Of a stretch of 64,000 nt of DNA, positions 1 through 8,132 are shown in pieces. Position 1 is the first letter of the stretch. The number at the start of each line of letters is the position of its first letter. This DNA is from Ignavibacteria bacterium (lineage in GTDB: Bacteria; Bacteroidota; Ignavibacteria; Kapaibacteriales; UBA2268). Below the pieces are notes generated by a model. It had not been told where the DNA came from, made no database searches, and saw nothing but the letters and a program-made list of their open reading frames with translations. The stretch lies in contig JAOAEE010000013.1 in assembly GCA_026416955.1 (NCBI GenBank), positions 124,001-188,000 of the forward strand, written 5' to 3'. The position numbers and the translations under genes were made by a program.

Positions 1-584
1 AATCAAATCTTGCACCAGCAAGTGCTCTTGCTGGTGGAGATGCTGGTATTGGTAGAACTGCTTCTTTCGACCTTGGAATTCTTTGGAAACCAAAGGAACT
101 TTATGTATTTGGAACAGATATTGGTAACATTTTCTCGCTTGGTTTAAACTTACAAAATGTAGGTCCGAAAATCACATATAGAAAAGAATCCGACCCAATA
201 CCAACAACTTTGAGAATTGGAACCGCTTTCAATATTTTGAAAGATGAATATAACGATTTAAAATTTGCATTAGACATTTCCAAACTTTTAGTTTACAGAA
301 CTGAACTCACAAGCGACCCAGTTCCAAAATCATTCATTACTGCTTGGAGAAATCCCGGTGTGGAACTTGCTTTCGGTGCAGAGTACTGGTACGAAAATCT
401 AATAGCATTGCGTGCTGGTTACTTCACTGAACCTTCCGCTCTTGGCAATAGAAAATATTGGAACTTTGGTGCTGGCTTGCGTTACGACATTTTCAGACTT
501 GACTTTAGTTTTATTAATACCATCGAAGAAAATCACCCCCTTGCAAATACAATGCGTTTCTCTCTGCTGATTGATTGGAAGTAA
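1..584 (+). CDS. PorV/PorQ family outer-membrane protein, C-terminal part (5' end off window)
   Basis: The ORF track begins at 210, but the same frame is open back to base 3, so this is the end of a gene that starts left of the window. The visible 193 residues run from a Gly/Ala-rich loop through FSLGLNLQNVGPKITY and PIPTTLRIGTAF to a final beta strand ending in RFSLLIDWK. The 'GLNLQNxGPKI...PLPTxLRxG' block is typical of the PorV/PorQ (UPF0164-like) barrel family. In T9SS bacteria these proteins sit in the outer membrane; PorV itself shuttles cargo from the translocon to the attachment complex. Whether this copy has that role or is only a family member cannot be told without its N-terminus. 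It ends 56 bp from the convergent YgbA-like gene and no clear terminator lies between. Confidence 0.75.
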   Translation, partial: SNLAPASALAGGDAGIGRTASFDLGILWKPKELYVFGTDIGNIFSLGLNLQNVGPKITYRKESDPIPTTLRIGTAFNILKDEYNDLKFALDISKLLVYRTELTSDPVPKSFITAWRNPGVELAFGAEYWYENLIALRAGYFTEPSALGNRKYWNFGAGLRYDIFRLDFSFINTIEENHPLANTMRFSLLIDWK

Positions 585-640
585 TTATCTACTTTTTTAA
601 TTCATTATTATTTTTAGTAAAATAATATACCAATAAAAAT

Positions 641-1021
641 TTATCTTAATAATTTCTGAATGGGTTCTTTATTCTGTTGTTTGCTTATATTATTTATTTT
701 GTGTACTGATTTTTGTTTATCCACTAAATGAAGCATAGCTAAAATTGGATGATACCGCAACATTCTTGGACCAGAAAAACGCATCACAGCTATAACCTTT
801 GCTCTCATCTCTTTTTTATAACAATGAATTGGACATTTATTACATACTGGTTTGAGGACAGAATAAGGACAATGTTCAATTCTGTCGATAGCATATCTTA
901 GTAGTTTTTCGCATTCGTTACATATTCTACCATTAGAATAGTGCTTAAATTTACAGAATAATTTTATCATTTTCTCAATTGTAAGCTTTTCGCGATATAG
1001 TCTCGAAAAGAGTAATTTCAT
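641..1021 (-). CDS. YgbA-like nitrous oxide-stimulated promoter family protein
   Basis: A 126-residue soluble protein with the spaced cysteine pattern of the YgbA_NO family: CNEC near residue 35, then CPYS, CNKC and CPIHCYKKEMR, followed by the conserved FSGPRMLRYHPILAMLHL block. In Escherichia coli ygbA belongs to the NO-sensing NsrR regulon and helps recovery from nitrosative stress; its biochemistry is unsettled. The cysteine clusters suggest a metal or redox centre, which is inference. It starts at an ATG at 1021. The C-terminal 30 residues (NNISKQQNKEPIQ) look unconserved and disordered. It stands apart from its neighbours by 48 bp, in the same direction as the metalloprotease-like gene upstream. 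Confidence 0.82.
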   Translation of the reverse strand: MKLLFSRLYREKLTIEKMIKLFCKFKHYSNGRICNECEKLLRYAIDRIEHCPYSVLKPVCNKCPIHCYKKEMRAKVIAVMRFSGPRMLRYHPILAMLHLVDKQKSVHKINNISKQQNKEPIQKLLR

Positions 1022-1069
1022 ATAATTTTAGAAATAAAAAAAAGCAAAATAAGAATTTTTTATCTTATT

Positions 1070-1756
1070 TTAAACTAAGAGGTCAACTTTTCGTTTCAAA
1101 CTTTGAACCGATGGAGTTGGAATAATATCGTTATTATTGCGGGTTTCTTTGGATTGATGGGAACTATTTTGCTCGAAGTCAAGGTAGGTTTTGTAAACAC
1201 TTTTCAATTTATTTTGTTGTTTTGTTTTTTCCTCTAAAAGTTTTGCTCGCATTTGAGACTCAATATTCGAGGCTTGTTGAGCTACACTTCTATCTTGTGG
1301 TGATGGGTCTACAGGGGCAAGTGCAGCTCTACGAACTTGTTGCATTTTCTGTATAGCACCTTCAGGGTCATCTGGATTTACACTCATATCGATTTTTACT
1401 TCTCCAGCCACAGCATACTGCTTACCATCTGGTCCAATTTCATAGGTAAAAGTTGCTCCACCTCGAACAATTCCACCCCCAGCAGCTAAATGTGCCATTT
1501 CGTGTGCCCTGACTTTTGCATCAGTCTGTTTTAATTGCTCTACCCGCTTTTGTTCTTCGGGGGTAAGTTCCTTGGTTCCAAATTTACTTACTTGATTATT
1601 TTCCTTTTTTTGATTTGTACTTTGAGTGTTATCTTTAACATTAAAACCTATAGGAGTAACTTGGTCTTTTATAGGCGATACAATGTTTACACTTTCCCCG
1701 TCATAATTACGGGGAAAATTAGAAGAGTCCGCTACACTTACTCCTCTAATTTCCAT
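1070..1756 (-). CDS. SprA-related putative metalloprotease (CJM1_0395-type)
   Basis: 228 residues. The N-terminal ~75 are polar and low complexity; the C-terminal half holds the conserved domain with KVRAHEMAHLAAGGG (HExxH-type zinc motif, HEMAH) at about residues 83-97, then FTYEIGPDGKQYAVAGEV and MQQVRRAALAPVDPSPQDRSVA. This matches the SprA-related / putative metalloprotease CJM1_0395 family, named after Shewanella SprA, not the T9SS translocon SprA. HEMAH contains both zinc-ligand histidines and the glutamate expected of an active site. No signal peptide is visible. Function is unknown in all members I can recall. ATG at 1756; the neighbour lpdA ends about 50 bp upstream. Confidence 0.78.
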   Translation of the reverse strand: MEIRGVSVADSSNFPRNYDGESVNIVSPIKDQVTPIGFNVKDNTQSTNQKKENNQVSKFGTKELTPEEQKRVEQLKQTDAKVRAHEMAHLAAGGGIVRGGATFTYEIGPDGKQYAVAGEVKIDMSVNPDDPEGAIQKMQQVRRAALAPVDPSPQDRSVAQQASNIESQMRAKLLEEKTKQQNKLKSVYKTYLDFEQNSSHQSKETRNNNDIIPTPSVQSLKRKVDLLV

Positions 1757-1806
1757 TTTTTTTCTGCTTCATTACAATTAATTTATCGTCAAAATTTTAA
1801 AAAACT

Positions 1807-3210
1807 TTAAATATTTGGAGATTCATTATAAGCAACCGCTGCTGCTTCCATAATTGCTTCGCTTAATGTTGGATGTGGATGTATCGTTTTAATAAGGCTA
1901 TGAGCAGTAGCTTCAAGGTTTCGTGCCAAGGTAAGTTCGGCTACCATTTCTGTTACATCAGGACCAATTAAATGTGCCCCTAATATTTCTCCGTACTTAT
2001 TGTCGATTACAAGCTTTACAAACCCACGAGCTTCACCAATACCGTGTGCTTTCCCATTCGCTGTATATGGGAACTTTCCTATTCTAATATCAAAACCAGC
2101 CTCCTTTGCTTCCTTTTCTGTTAATCCTACGCTTGCAACTTGAGGTTGGCAATAAGTGCAACCGGGAATGTTCTTGTAATCAATTGGATGGGGATTTAAC
2201 CCAGCAATTTTTTCCACAGCAACAATTCCTTCAGCAGAAGCTTTATGTGCCAACCAGGGTGGGCCAGCAACATCTCCAATCGCATATATTCCTTCTATAT
2301 TTGTGCGCATAAATTCATCAACTTTAATGAACCCTTTTTCAATTTTAACACCAAGAGATTCTAAACCAATATTTTCAAGGTTCGCTTGTATGCCAATTGC
2401 ATTTAATGCATAATCAGAAGTTAATGTTTCCTCTTTGCCACCATCTTTAGAAACAACAATTTCGACCTTTGAATCTATTACCTTTGCAGAAATAACTTTC
2501 GTCTTAGTTAAAATTTTAATACCATCCTTCTTAAAATGGCGTTCGAGTTCTTTCGAAATTTCTTCATCTTCAACAGGCAAAATCCTATCCATCATTTCCA
2601 CCAAAGTGACCTTCGAACCAAAAGAACTAAAAAAGTAAGCAAATTCGACACCAATAGCCCCAGCGCCCATTATGACTATTTCCTTAGGTATCTCTTTCAA
2701 AACCATTGCTTCTTTGCTTGTCAATATTTTTTCACCATCTACTTCAATTCCGGGGAACATTCGGGGCCTTGCACCAGTAGCAATAATCGTATGATTAGAA
2801 TTAATCACATCGGTAACATTTCCATTTTCATCAAAAACTTCAATTATGTTTTTATCTTTAAATTTTCCCCAACCTTTTATCAACTGCACTTTGTATTTCT
2901 TGAAAAGAAAAGATACACCGTTCGACATTCTATTAGCTACTTCCCTGCTTCTTTTAATAACATTTTCGAAATCGACGGAATAATCATTAATGTTAAATCC
3001 AAAGTTTTGGGCTTCTTTGATAAAATGTGCATACTCTGCACTTTTCAAAAGAGCCTTGGTAGGTATACAACCCCAATTCAAGCATACCCCTCCTAATTCA
3101 CTTTTTTCAACACAAATAGTTTTCAAGCCAAGTTGCGAAGCACGAACTGCCGCAACATATCCTCCTGGTCCGGAACCAATAACAACAACATCTGCAGTAT
3201 GCTTATTCAT
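1807..3210 (-). CDS. lpdA: Dihydrolipoyl dehydrogenase (E3)
   Basis: FAD flavoprotein that reoxidises dihydrolipoamide in pyruvate, 2-oxoglutarate or branched-chain dehydrogenases and the glycine cleavage system. The 467-residue protein has the FAD fold GSGPGG (residues 12-17), the redox disulfide GGVCLNWGCIPTK (Cys43/Cys48), the NAD fold GAGAIGVEF near 180, AIGDVAG for FAD, and the C-terminal catalytic HPHPTLSE. The track starts six codons earlier at a TTG; I choose the ATG at 3210 because AGGAGGAAAT sits directly before it. No E1 or E2 gene is adjacent, so the complex it serves cannot be read from context. Confidence 0.97.
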   Translation of the reverse strand: MNKHTADVVVIGSGPGGYVAAVRASQLGLKTICVEKSELGGVCLNWGCIPTKALLKSAEYAHFIKEAQNFGFNINDYSVDFENVIKRSREVANRMSNGVSFLFKKYKVQLIKGWGKFKDKNIIEVFDENGNVTDVINSNHTIIATGARPRMFPGIEVDGEKILTSKEAMVLKEIPKEIVIMGAGAIGVEFAYFFSSFGSKVTLVEMMDRILPVEDEEISKELERHFKKDGIKILTKTKVISAKVIDSKVEIVVSKDGGKEETLTSDYALNAIGIQANLENIGLESLGVKIEKGFIKVDEFMRTNIEGIYAIGDVAGPPWLAHKASAEGIVAVEKIAGLNPHPIDYKNIPGCTYCQPQVASVGLTEKEAKEAGFDIRIGKFPYTANGKAHGIGEARGFVKLVIDNKYGEILGAHLIGPDVTEMVAELTLARNLEATAHSLIKTIHPHPTLSEAIMEAAAVAYNESPNI

Positions 3211-3264
3211 ATTTCCTCCTGTATTCAAAAAAATAATAATGACGATATTAATTCAACATAAATT

Positions 3265-4119
3265 TTATTCCTTCAAAGCACCTTGTATTAAGCCTTTGAT
3301 TATTTGTTTTTGAAAAACTGCAAACAAAACCAATATAGGTAAAGCAGAAAATGATGCTCCAGCCATTAAATGTCCCCAATCAATTGATTGTTTGCCAAGG
3401 TAAAATGCTAAACCAACCGGCAAGGTTCTAATACTATCTTCGTTTGTTAAAATAAATGGAAAAAGAAAGGAATTCCAATTCGTTAAAAAGATATATATCC
3501 CAAGGACAGTGAAAATAGGTTTGCACAACGGAATAACAATTTTGAAAATAATCTTCCAATCGGAACAACCATCCACTTTCGCAGATTCTTCTATTTCAAT
3601 AGGTATCTGTTGTATATATTGTTTCACCATAAAAATTCCAAAGGGAGTAACTAACCAAGGGAAAATCAGAGCATAATATGTATTTATCCAACCAAAATCA
3701 ACAATCAAACGGTAAAGTGGTATCATCACAATGTGTTGGGGAACAATCATTATTCCTAAGATAGTAAAAAAAATAAACTTATTCAAAGCGAATTTCTTTC
3801 GCTCAAGAGCATAAGCAACCAAAAAGGAAAAAAATAAATTTCCCAATGTAACAAATATCCCAACTACTAAAGAATTAATAAAATAGATAAGAAAAGAATC
3901 GCTTTTAAATGCATCTATATAATTATTAAAACTAAATTTTGAAAAAAGTAATTCAAAAAAATCAGAATATCGCTCGGGAAATTCCTTTAAAGATAGAAGA
4001 AACATCCAAAACAATGGAAAAATCATAAAAAAAGTTAAAATCCCTAAAAAAAAATAAACCAACAAGGATTTGAGTTTCTTATAGGTTATATAAAAAATAC
4101 TATTCTTGATAATTCGCAT
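3265..4119 (-). CDS. Carbohydrate ABC transporter permease (MalG/UgpE type)
   Basis: Inner-membrane subunit of a binding-protein-dependent importer. Six hydrophobic segments are visible, and the cytoplasmic EAA loop reads EEIEESAKVDGCSDWKIIFK, where it docks on the ATPase. Length (284 residues from the ATG at 4119) is normal for the MalG group, whose relatives import sugars, sugar alcohols or glycerol-3-phosphate. The track start at 4218 would read deep into dacB; MRIIKNSIFY at 4119 overlaps the dacB stop by only 20 bp and puts the first membrane segment about 20 residues in. The expected partners (second permease, binding protein, ATPase) are absent here, so the substrate is unknown. Confidence 0.88.
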   Translation of the reverse strand: MRIIKNSIFYITYKKLKSLLVYFFLGILTFFMIFPLFWMFLLSLKEFPERYSDFFELLFSKFSFNNYIDAFKSDSFLIYFINSLVVGIFVTLGNLFFSFLVAYALERKKFALNKFIFFTILGIMIVPQHIVMIPLYRLIVDFGWINTYYALIFPWLVTPFGIFMVKQYIQQIPIEIEESAKVDGCSDWKIIFKIVIPLCKPIFTVLGIYIFLTNWNSFLFPFILTNEDSIRTLPVGLAFYLGKQSIDWGHLMAGASFSALPILVLFAVFQKQIIKGLIQGALKE

Positions 4120-5710
4120 AGAAAAATTCTGAAAGAATAATACACAATTCGTCTTCAATTTTTTTAAACTGAAAAGCTTTTTCGCCGTTATACATAAAGA
4201 CAAATGCAAGCCGCTCATTATCTCGAGTTTTCACATAACCAGCAAGACCGCTTGCATTGGAATGAGTTCCAGTTTTTGCAAAAACTTTTCCTTGCGCAGA
4301 AGTTCCTAACATTCTCACCTTGAGTGTCCCGTCGTAACCAGCTACCGATAGAAGAGTATCAAGAAACGAAATATTTGGATTTCGCTTAGCATTTATAAGA
4401 ATTTGTATTATAGATTCGGGAGAAAATCGATTTCGTCGGGACAACCCAGAGCCATCAAACATTTTGCACTCTACGCAAGGCACCTTCAAACTGTCAAGCA
4501 ATGAAAAAATGTACCTAACAGCCTCTTTGCTATTGCTAGTCATTCTTTTTTCGACAGCACCAATTATTTTAAAAACAGTTTCAGCAAGATAATTATCGCT
4601 TTCTTTGTTCATTTCTTTCAAAATATCAACAATATTTCTCGAAACAAGAGCAATTAATTGTGACTTTTCGAATGGAACGTTAGCAATACCAAAATTACCT
4701 GCAATTTCTATCCCGTCGGTTTCCAACCTCTTCTTTAAAGCACTTGCAACAACCAATGGCGGATTTTCCATAAAAAATTCATAAGTTTTTGTTGTGCCAG
4801 CACTTAACCCCCCAGAAATATAAATTGCTTGCAAACCATTCTTATCAATCTCGGAGGTAACCTTAAATGCTTTCCTACTGACATCCTCGCGTGATTGAGG
4901 TGGTCTTCTCTGTGCCAAAATTGGTTTCCCACCGTATTTGATATTATCAGCATCTTCATCTTTTATCCTATTTCCTAAACTTCTGCTAACTTTAGCAGTA
5001 TTATATACCTTTATAGCATCTGTCGATGGAAAAATTTGCACATTTACACTCCTACCATAAATCGAACCTGCAGTAACAATTACTTTAACGATATTTTTCT
5101 GAATTGAGATCGAAGTAATTGGTTGCGTTTTTTGAACAACGTCAAAATCCCCACTATATACAAATCTATCTGTTTGGCTGTCGAAAAAAGATGGGTCTGC
5201 ATAAATGCTCCCTTTTATTTTCTTAATACCAAATTGTTTAATTCTATCGACAATTTCGTCCAAATCGGAAATGGAAAAAAGAGCATCACCAGTTCCATAG
5301 ATATATAAATTACCTTCTAATACACCATTTTTTATTTCGCCATCTGAATAAATAAAAGTCTTCACTTTATAATCTTTTCCGAGTTTGCTCAGAGCAGCAA
5401 AAGTTGTAAAAAGCTTAGTTAAAGAAGCAGGAATAAAATAGGAATCAATATTATGTCGAAAATAAAATTCATTTTTATCCAAAGAATAAACAACAATTCC
5501 ATAATTGGTTTTGTTATCATTAAAATTTTTTAATACCTCGTAAATTTGTCGCCTAAGAAAATTAATCGACTTTAAAGAATCTTCGCTCGTAAAAACATTT
5601 CTCTGCGAGTAAAGATAATTAGTACTTGAAATATTAAAAAATTGAAAAACAATAAGAATTAGTAACAACCCAACTGCAATTTTAATTAACTTTGACTTCA
5701 ATAGTTTCAT
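4100..5710 (-). CDS. dacB: D-alanyl-D-alanine carboxypeptidase/endopeptidase (PBP4, peptidase S13)
   Basis: Periplasmic serine enzyme that trims the terminal D-Ala of peptidoglycan stem peptides and cuts DD-crosslinks. All three penicillin-binding motifs are present in order: SLTK (Ser96-Lys99), SDN (near residue 375) and KTG (KTGTHSNASG, near 487). The N-terminus has an uncleaved-type or signal hydrophobic segment (residues 9-26). The long insert between SLTK and SDN is usual for S13. It lies 12 bp downstream of miaA and overlaps the start of the ABC permease, so it is probably the last or next-to-last gene of the phoH-cdaA-pcm-miaA transcript. Confidence 0.93.
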   Translation of the reverse strand: MKLLKSKLIKIAVGLLLILIVFQFFNISSTNYLYSQRNVFTSEDSLKSINFLRRQIYEVLKNFNDNKTNYGIVVYSLDKNEFYFRHNIDSYFIPASLTKLFTTFAALSKLGKDYKVKTFIYSDGEIKNGVLEGNLYIYGTGDALFSISDLDEIVDRIKQFGIKKIKGSIYADPSFFDSQTDRFVYSGDFDVVQKTQPITSISIQKNIVKVIVTAGSIYGRSVNVQIFPSTDAIKVYNTAKVSRSLGNRIKDEDADNIKYGGKPILAQRRPPQSREDVSRKAFKVTSEIDKNGLQAIYISGGLSAGTTKTYEFFMENPPLVVASALKKRLETDGIEIAGNFGIANVPFEKSQLIALVSRNIVDILKEMNKESDNYLAETVFKIIGAVEKRMTSNSKEAVRYIFSLLDSLKVPCVECKMFDGSGLSRRNRFSPESIIQILINAKRNPNISFLDTLLSVAGYDGTLKVRMLGTSAQGKVFAKTGTHSNASGLAGYVKTRDNERLAFVFMYNGEKAFQFKKIEDELCIILSEFFYANYQE

Positions 5711-5722
5711 AGCATTTCGTTA

Positions 5723-6697
5723 TTAGTTGAAAATAGATACTTTTTCAATGTAATTCGATAAAAATGAAAGAATGTTTTTTTCGAAGTTCTTAATACTAAC
5801 ATCGAACCAATTAATAAAGTTGACCTTTTTGAACCAAGTAATTTGTCGTTTTGCAAACCTGCGGGTATTTCTTTGTATTAACTCTAGAGCCTCAGTTTCT
5901 GACAATCGCCCAAACAAATAATCAATCGTTTCTTTATAACCAACACTTTTCAAAGAATTTAATTCTGGGGAATAACCTAAATTTAAAATTTTCTTCACTT
6001 CATCAACTAAACCAATGTCCCACATTCTTTTAACCCTTTGGTTGATAATTGAATACAAATAATCTCTGTTGCAAATCAATCCAACATAAATCGTATTGAA
6101 ATTGGGTTTTCTATGGAATGTTCTTCTATAAATTGAAATTGGAATTCCCTTTAAAAGATAAAACTCAAGTGCTCGAATAAGCCGAACATAATTCTTGTCT
6201 GGATACAAACTTGCTGTTTCTGGGTCAACTTCTTGCAACTTTGAGTAAAGTGCTTCTTTACTTAAAAAAGACAGTTCTTTTCGAATCTTTTGTGCTTTTA
6301 TTTTGTCTTCGTAAGTATAAGGTTCTTCAAAAAAGCCTTCGCACAATGCCTTTATGTATAAACCCGAACCACCAACGATAATAGGTATTTTCCTTTTACT
6401 GAATATCTCGTTAACGACATTTTCGGCATCTTTCCCAAATTGCCCAGCACTGTAATAGTCATCTGGATTACAAATATCAATAAAATAATGAGGAACAATT
6501 TTCCTCTCCTCAAGGGTAGGTTTTGCCGTTCCAATATCCAAATATTTATAAACTTGCCTAGAATCGGCCGAAACAATTTCGATTGGTAAATGTTCAGCAA
6601 AAAATAAAGAAAGCCTAGTTTTTCCTATCGCAGTTGGTCCGACTATTGCTATTGCAATTTTTTTTTCAATACACTCTTCAAAGGGGATACTCACCAT
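5723..6697 (-). CDS. miaA: tRNA dimethylallyltransferase
   Basis: Transfers a dimethylallyl group to N6 of A37 in tRNAs reading UNN codons, improving codon-anticodon stability. The P-loop GPTAIGKT sits near residue 20, followed by SADSRQVYKYLDIGTAKP, GGSGLYIKALCEG and the C-terminal QITWFKK, all characteristic. The track start (6718) is a TTG; the ATG at 6697 has an AAGGG upstream and leaves a 20-bp overlap with pcm, so I prefer it (324 residues). Overlap with pcm implies translational coupling in the cluster. Confidence 0.95.
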   Translation of the reverse strand: MVSIPFEECIEKKIAIAIVGPTAIGKTRLSLFFAEHLPIEIVSADSRQVYKYLDIGTAKPTLEERKIVPHYFIDICNPDDYYSAGQFGKDAENVVNEIFSKRKIPIIVGGSGLYIKALCEGFFEEPYTYEDKIKAQKIRKELSFLSKEALYSKLQEVDPETASLYPDKNYVRLIRALEFYLLKGIPISIYRRTFHRKPNFNTIYVGLICNRDYLYSIINQRVKRMWDIGLVDEVKKILNLGYSPELNSLKSVGYKETIDYLFGRLSETEALELIQRNTRRFAKRQITWFKKVNFINWFDVSIKNFEKNILSFLSNYIEKVSIFN

Positions 6698-7361
6698 TTG
6701 CCCATCCCTTTTCGCCAATCAGAGGAACAAATTTAAAGTAATGCTCTTGCTCTTGTTTATATTGGTCTTCACCAATTTTTGTGATAATATACATTGCTTG
6801 ATAGGAACGGTCGCCTACCGGTATTACTAAACGTCCATTTATAGAAAGTTGTTCAAGCAACGGTTCGGGTACTTTGGGTGCAGCAGCAGTAACAATTATT
6901 CCATCATAAGGAGCAAATTCTTTCCACCCCAAGGTTCCATCGCCCCATTTAGAATTTACATCCACCCCTAACATTTCAAACATTTTTTTTGCTTTAATAT
7001 GCAATTCATATATTCTCTCTACTGTATAAACCCTCATTCCCATCAAATAAAGAAGTGTTGCTTGATAACCACTTCCTGTACCAATTTCTAATACTTTGCT
7101 CCCCTCTTTCAAATTTAAACACTGGGTCATAAATGCTACTGTATATGGTTGCGAAATTGTTTGATTACAATCAATTGGCAAAGCAACATCTTCGTAGGCT
7201 TGTAAAACAAATGTTGGGTCGACAAATAACTCTCGGGGTATTTTGTTCATTGCAGAAAGGATTCTCTCGTCTTTGATACCGCGTTGTCGAAGTCTATCGA
7301 CAAGCTGAAACCTTGCTTCTTTAAACTTATTATAATCTGGATAGTTCAATTTTAATTCCAT
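6678..7361 (-). CDS. pcm: Protein-L-isoaspartate O-methyltransferase
   Basis: SAM-dependent repair enzyme that methylates isoaspartyl residues in aged proteins so they can revert to aspartate. The 227 residues include the family signature IPRELFVDP, the SAM motif VLEIGTGSGYQATLL (residues ~87-101), post-motif region ERIYEL, and YDGIIVTAAAPKVPEPLLEQL with the family LVIPVG turn. ATG at 7361 lies 3 bp after the cdaA stop, so the two are almost certainly co-transcribed. Pcm in E. coli matters in stationary phase and stress, which fits the c-di-AMP neighbour. Confidence 0.95.
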   Translation of the reverse strand: MELKLNYPDYNKFKEARFQLVDRLRQRGIKDERILSAMNKIPRELFVDPTFVLQAYEDVALPIDCNQTISQPYTVAFMTQCLNLKEGSKVLEIGTGSGYQATLLYLMGMRVYTVERIYELHIKAKKMFEMLGVDVNSKWGDGTLGWKEFAPYDGIIVTAAAPKVPEPLLEQLSINGRLVIPVGDRSYQAMYIITKIGEDQYKQEQEHYFKFVPLIGEKGWANGEYPL

Positions 7362-7364
7362 ACC

Positions 7365-8129
7365 TTACGAAAGTTTTTCACTTAGAATTGACTCAATCTT
7401 ATTTCTTGGAATATTTAATTCCAACTTACCAGAAATTGCAATAGAAATACCTCCAGTTTCTTCGGAAACGACCAACACTAAAGCATCTGTTTGTTCAGCC
7501 AAACCCAAAGCGGCTAAATGCCGAGTTCCAAGCAATTTCCCATCGACCTTAGTAACATTGGATAAAGGTAAAATACATTTTGCATACATAATTGTAGAAC
7601 CATCTATCAAAATTGCTCCATCGTGCAAAGGGGATTTTGGATTAAAAATCGACAATATTAAATCCCGCGATACGGGCGCACCAATTGGAACCCCAGTGTT
7701 TATGTTCATTTCAATATTTTGGGAACGAACAAAAACTATCAGACCACCAATATGGTTCTCCGACATTTCTTTTACAGCAGATATAACCTCATCTATTGTC
7801 TTATTTAAATTTGTACGCAAGAAAAATCTCAGCCCGGGTAAAGAAGAAAGTTTAAGAAGAACCCGTCTAAGTTCAGGTTGAAACAAAATAATGAAAGCAA
7901 GCAACCATACGCTCATCAACGCTTTAAGAAGCCAATTTACTGCACGAAGGCTAATCAATTCGGAAATAAATGTCATTACAATCATCAGAACAAGAACAAA
8001 TAGAATTTGAACAGCAACCGTATCCTTTAATAGTTTATACAACCAAAGAAAAATAACAAACAAAAGGCCTAAATCAATTAAATCGAGTAAGGTAATGGAA
8101 ATGAACCCAATTTTGAATATCTCGAACAT
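7365..8129 (-). CDS. cdaA: Membrane diadenylate cyclase (c-di-AMP synthase, CdaA type)
   Basis: Makes the second messenger c-di-AMP from two ATP. Three N-terminal membrane helices (residues ~10-75) are followed by the DAC (DisA_N) domain with both catalytic motifs: PLHDGAILIDG (DGA) and LGTRHLAALG (RHxxA). 254 residues is normal for CdaA/YbbP. The usual Firmicutes partner CdaR (YbbR) and glmM are not adjacent; instead the gene is sandwiched 3 bp from both phoH and pcm. Its operon with the peptidoglycan carboxypeptidase dacB is consistent with the known role of c-di-AMP in envelope and osmotic homeostasis, though this link is inference. Confidence 0.95.
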   Translation of the reverse strand: MFEIFKIGFISITLLDLIDLGLLFVIFLWLYKLLKDTVAVQILFVLVLMIVMTFISELISLRAVNWLLKALMSVWLLAFIILFQPELRRVLLKLSSLPGLRFFLRTNLNKTIDEVISAVKEMSENHIGGLIVFVRSQNIEMNINTGVPIGAPVSRDLILSIFNPKSPLHDGAILIDGSTIMYAKCILPLSNVTKVDGKLLGTRHLAALGLAEQTDALVLVVSEETGGISIAISGKLELNIPRNKIESILSEKLS

Positions 8130-8132
8130 AAA

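Noticed and set aside
2536-3096. 186-residue antisense ORF inside lpdA
   Set aside because: Lies wholly on the opposite strand of a clear conserved enzyme; a shadow ORF.
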